A DNA stretch of 6,685 nucleotides from Nostocaceae cyanobacterium CSSed10_463m (lineage in GTDB: Bacteria; Cyanobacteriota; Cyanobacteriia; Cyanobacteriales; Nostocaceae): NCBI GenBank assembly GCA_003556955.1, contig PWQB01000840.1:1-6685 (forward strand), read 5' to 3'. The position numbers and the translations under genes are program-made. Below, in pieces: positions 4,322 to 6,685 of the stretch (its first letter is position 1; each line of letters opens with the position of its first letter). The notes beneath the pieces were generated by a model. The model saw only the letters and a list, made by a program, of their open reading frames with translations. It made no database searches and was not told where the DNA came from.

Positions 4322-6685
4322 ATGGTACTTTTACGTGTGTTGATTTGTCAGTCAATTTTAGTAATTGTTGAGCTTCCAGGGATAACTCTTCTCCTCGAAC
4401 CATTCTGACGTAATCCTCCGAAAATTTAAAAAGTCCTAATAGACGATTATTCGCATATTGATTCAGAAATAATGTGCGTAATTGTTGCTCATTAGGATTA
4501 TTGGCAACTGATGCTAATAAACAATATGCTGGATAGTAACGACAAAAAGTAAGCTTGCCATTATCATCCAATAACCATTGAGAATAAATTCCCTCTTTTT
4601 TGGGATAAAAAGATTCGGTGCTATTGACTTGAATGATTTCATAAGGGTATTTGAATCGTTCCACAAATGGATCAATAGCTGAAGATTGAATTCTGCCAAC
4701 TAAACGAGTGGTTAAGTTAGCAAATATTTTGGGTGCAGCCTTACTTTGATAAATACTTTCTGGTTCTTGTGCTGATAAAATCACCCTAATTCCAGCCTTT
4801 GCACCATTGGCACATAATCTCCCAATTAATTCAGCAATGGATTCAAATTGAAATAGAATCGGGGCTTCGTCTAGGAAAAAGATGCTGGCTTTAGAAGATA
4901 AAGCACGTCGTAAAGCTGCGGCGTAGGCACTAAGAGCTAAAATGGCTGCATCTGCTTCTGAGGCTAAATTCCTGAGAGCAAATACTAATAATTTGGCATC
5001 TGCACGAAAACTTGAAGGCTGAGAAATAGCTTGTCCTACTCTGGTATTTAGCCAAAATTTCAATCTTAGTCTAATTTGCTCTAAAGCTTCTAATACTTCT
5101 TTACTGTTGTTGGCAATTGAATCTAACTTGATATATCCTGGCGAACAGTAATTATAAAAATCTTTTAATGTAGGGGTATCATCCCACTCTTCTGTCCCCA
5201 CGCCAGCTTCTAAGGCTGCTTTGTACCTTAGTTTAATTTCATCTTCATTAAAAAATGTTTCTAACGCCAAAGTGACAATTGATTCAATATTAGAAAGCAT
5301 GGAGGTACTCACACCAATTGCATTTGTGCCAATAATCATCGTCATCAAGACTGACTTGATAAACTCCTTAAAGTCTGTCAGTCTTTCTTTGATTATTTCC
5401 TCACCCATCCCCCGCAGGTCTGGAAGTTCAAATAAATTGTTAAATTCTTTGCTAATGTCGAAATATGCCCCATCCTTACCCAATAAATTGGTGTAATCTG
5501 TAAAGGTTGATGTACCGTCAGGTTTGGGATAATCTAATGCTACTACTGGAATCCCTTGTGCGATCGCTGGAGTTAAGATCCCGGCAACCAGTACAGATTT
5601 TCCAGACCGTGTAGCACCAAAGACTGCCAAATTCTTGTGATTTTGGTATAAATCAAGATGAACAGGTGTACCGCCTTCTTCGGCAATTAGTTCAAATCCC
5701 TTCTTATCTCCAGTAGCGGTGCAGATCAACGGCATGAGTCCTGGAGCTTCCGAGCTAAAGTAGGGAAGTCGCCGATTGAATGGTTTTGTCAGTAATGGTT
5801 CCCAAACGCAAGGACAACACTGTAACCATACTTTCCAGGCATACTCAATTTCTCGACTAACTACGGCAGGCCTAAGAAAGCAACTAGCCAGATATCGAGA
5901 AGCATCATCTAATTCTCGTCTGGTTTTTCTATGAACAAGAAAAACAACTGCTGTAGAAACCACCAGATTACCTTGATAAATTGTTTTCTGAGCTTCTACC
6001 GCTTCTTCTATATTCATCCCCGCTTTGACATCAATACTGCCAGATTTACTTGATATTGCTGTAGAGGTAATTGATTGCTTGGTTAAACGTTGCAGATTAG
6101 TTTTGGCAATTCCTTGATTAACCCGACTAATTTGACAAAAAACTTCAGTATCAGAAATACTTTCTCTGGAGATGATTTCCCAAAGATATCTCAGTTGTGA
6201 ATGTTCATCCATCCAACCTCCTGGCTTCTCGTTGAAATTAAGCGCTCCAATATATTTATCTTGAATTTTTACCCATTTTCTGTCTAAGAAAGGTACAGAT
6301 TTTTCATTCTCTAGTAGATGATGTCTAATGTGAAAGTCACTTGTCTGGGTTTCTGTTACACCATCCTTCTCACTAATTGTCAAAGGATTAGGAATAGCAG
6401 TAGGGTCGCTGCGATTAAACTGTTTCCACAATATCGCCCAGATTTCATCAGCAGAAAGAGCTTTTACACTCAATTTCATTTTGTTGCTGATGACTTGTTC
6501 CCACAGTTGAAATCCATCAGTCAATGAATTACGTAAAATATTCTCAATCCGATTATTATTAATTCCATGAATTTCTCCAGTGAACTGATACCAGATTTTT
6601 TGCAATTTTTTAATAGTAGATTCTATGTAGTCCTGAGCTTTTTCGTTATCATCTGCAACAGTATAAGTACACCAGAGCCGTAAGA
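4320..6685 (-). CDS. virB4: VirB4-family T4SS/conjugation ATPase, 5'-truncated by the window edge
   Basis: This is the hexameric AAA+-like (HerA/FtsK superfamily) ATPase that by family knowledge drives T4SS assembly and substrate transfer at the inner membrane. About 787 codons are visible, ending at a TAG stop. The frame is open to base 6685 with protein-like sequence (RLWCTYTVADDNEKAQDYIE), so the real start lies outside; the TTG at 6603-6605 is only an internal Leu codon. The N-terminal half is the divergent VirB4 domain, with a segment APGLMPL before the P-loop as in TraC/VirB4. Walker A is GATRSGKS (bases 5595-5618) and Walker B is IFFLDE (4866-4883), followed by a SAQEPE sensor-like motif about 30 residues later. 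Between them is a long helical insert. A CCPC cysteine cluster (5808-5819) precedes the ATPase core. Its stop overlaps the ribosome site of the next gene. VirD4/TraG is the main alternative, but no N-terminal membrane anchor is seen in the visible part and the following genes fit VirB4 better. Confidence 0.88.
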   Translation of the reverse strand, partial: LRLWCTYTVADDNEKAQDYIESTIKKLQKIWYQFTGEIHGINNNRIENILRNSLTDGFQLWEQVISNKMKLSVKALSADEIWAILWKQFNRSDPTAIPNPLTISEKDGVTETQTSDFHIRHHLLENEKSVPFLDRKWVKIQDKYIGALNFNEKPGGWMDEHSQLRYLWEIISRESISDTEVFCQISRVNQGIAKTNLQRLTKQSITSTAISSKSGSIDVKAGMNIEEAVEAQKTIYQGNLVVSTAVVFLVHRKTRRELDDASRYLASCFLRPAVVSREIEYAWKVWLQCCPCVWEPLLTKPFNRRLPYFSSEAPGLMPLICTATGDKKGFELIAEEGGTPVHLDLYQNHKNLAVFGATRSGKSVLVAGILTPAIAQGIPVVALDYPKPDGTSTFTDYTNLLGKDGAYFDISKEFNNLFELPDLRGMGEEIIKERLTDFKEFIKSVLMTMIIGTNAIGVSTSMLSNIESIVTLALETFFNEDEIKLRYKAALEAGVGTEEWDDTPTLKDFYNYCSPGYIKLDSIANNSKEVLEALEQIRLRLKFWLNTRVGQAISQPSSFRADAKLLVFALRNLASEADAAILALSAYAAALRRALSSKASIFFLDEAPILFQFESIAELIGRLCANGAKAGIRVILSAQEPESIYQSKAAPKIFANLTTRLVGRIQSSAIDPFVERFKYPYEIIQVNSTESFYPKKEGIYSQWLLDDNGKLTFCRYYPAYCLLASVANNPNEQQLRTLFLNQYANNRLLGLFKFSEDYVRMVRGEELSLEAQQLLKLTDKSTHVKVP
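5560..5567. repeat. HIP1 octamer GCGATCGC
   Basis: Second perfect HIP1 copy, inside virB4 just downstream of the Walker A codons. Two copies in 6.7 kb is above the chance expectation of about 0.1 for an 8-base site. Confidence 0.85.

Noticed and set aside
4514..4699. Minus-strand frame of 61 codons inside virB4
   Set aside because: Nested out-of-frame reading within conserved VirB4 C-terminal sequence.
5151..5156. TATAAT-like -10 box on the minus strand inside virB4
   Set aside because: No TTGACA-like -35 element at suitable spacing; expected by chance in AT-rich coding DNA.
5221..5496. Plus-strand open frame of 91 codons
   Set aside because: Antisense to the conserved region between Walker A and Walker B of virB4; Ile/Ser/Leu-rich shadow.
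1..6685. Defence system, CRISPR array, insertion sequence or cargo genes
   Set aside because: Every gene fits a T4SS operon; there are no spaced direct repeats, transposase motifs, terminal inverted repeats, nor any intergenic space over 7 bases to hold such features.

Overview
This window is a stretch of a conjugation / type IV secretion system (T4SS) mating-pair-formation operon, most likely from a filamentous cyanobacterium of the Nostoc/Anabaena kind and probably on a plasmid or integrative element. The cyanobacterial assignment rests on two perfect HIP1 octamers (GCGATCGC), a moderate-to-low GC content and the resemblance of the gene set to the cyanobacterial T4SS class (MPF_C). The plasmid or integrative-element location is inferred from the gene content.

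All genes lie on the minus strand, so the operon reads from high to low coordinates. In transcription order they are: a VirB4-type ATPase whose 5' end lies beyond the window (6685 to 4320); a secreted coiled-coil VirB5/TrbJ-like protein (4312 to 3593); a polytopic VirB6/TrbL-like inner-membrane channel protein (3590 to 2481); a bitopic VirB8-like protein (2479 to 1709); a VirB10/TrbI-like scaffold (1703 to 54); and the first 19 codons of a further gene that runs off the low-coordinate end (57 to 1). Packing is extreme: junctions are +7, +2, +1, +5 and -4 nt, about 15 non-coding bases in 6.7 kb. No internal promoter or terminator is convincing, so one polycistronic mRNA with translational coupling is expected.

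The order B4-B5-B6-B8-B10 follows the Agrobacterium virB operon, but nothing recognisable as VirB7 or VirB9 sits between B6 and B10. By family knowledge, VirB4 powers assembly and substrate transfer, the VirB5-like protein is periplasmic or at the pilus tip, VirB6 and VirB8 form the inner-membrane platform and stalk, and VirB10 spans from the cytoplasm through the periplasm to the outer membrane.

Two gene starts need care. The VirB4 frame stays open to the window edge, so a TTG at 6605 is not its start. The VirB8-like gene should start at the ATG at 2479, behind a strong AGGTGG ribosome site, and not at the GTG at 2521 that would overlap the VirB6-like gene. I see no RNA gene, CRISPR array, insertion sequence, oriT or unrelated cargo. 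The window is best described as a divergent cyanobacterial version of a known machine; its unusual points are listed as findings.
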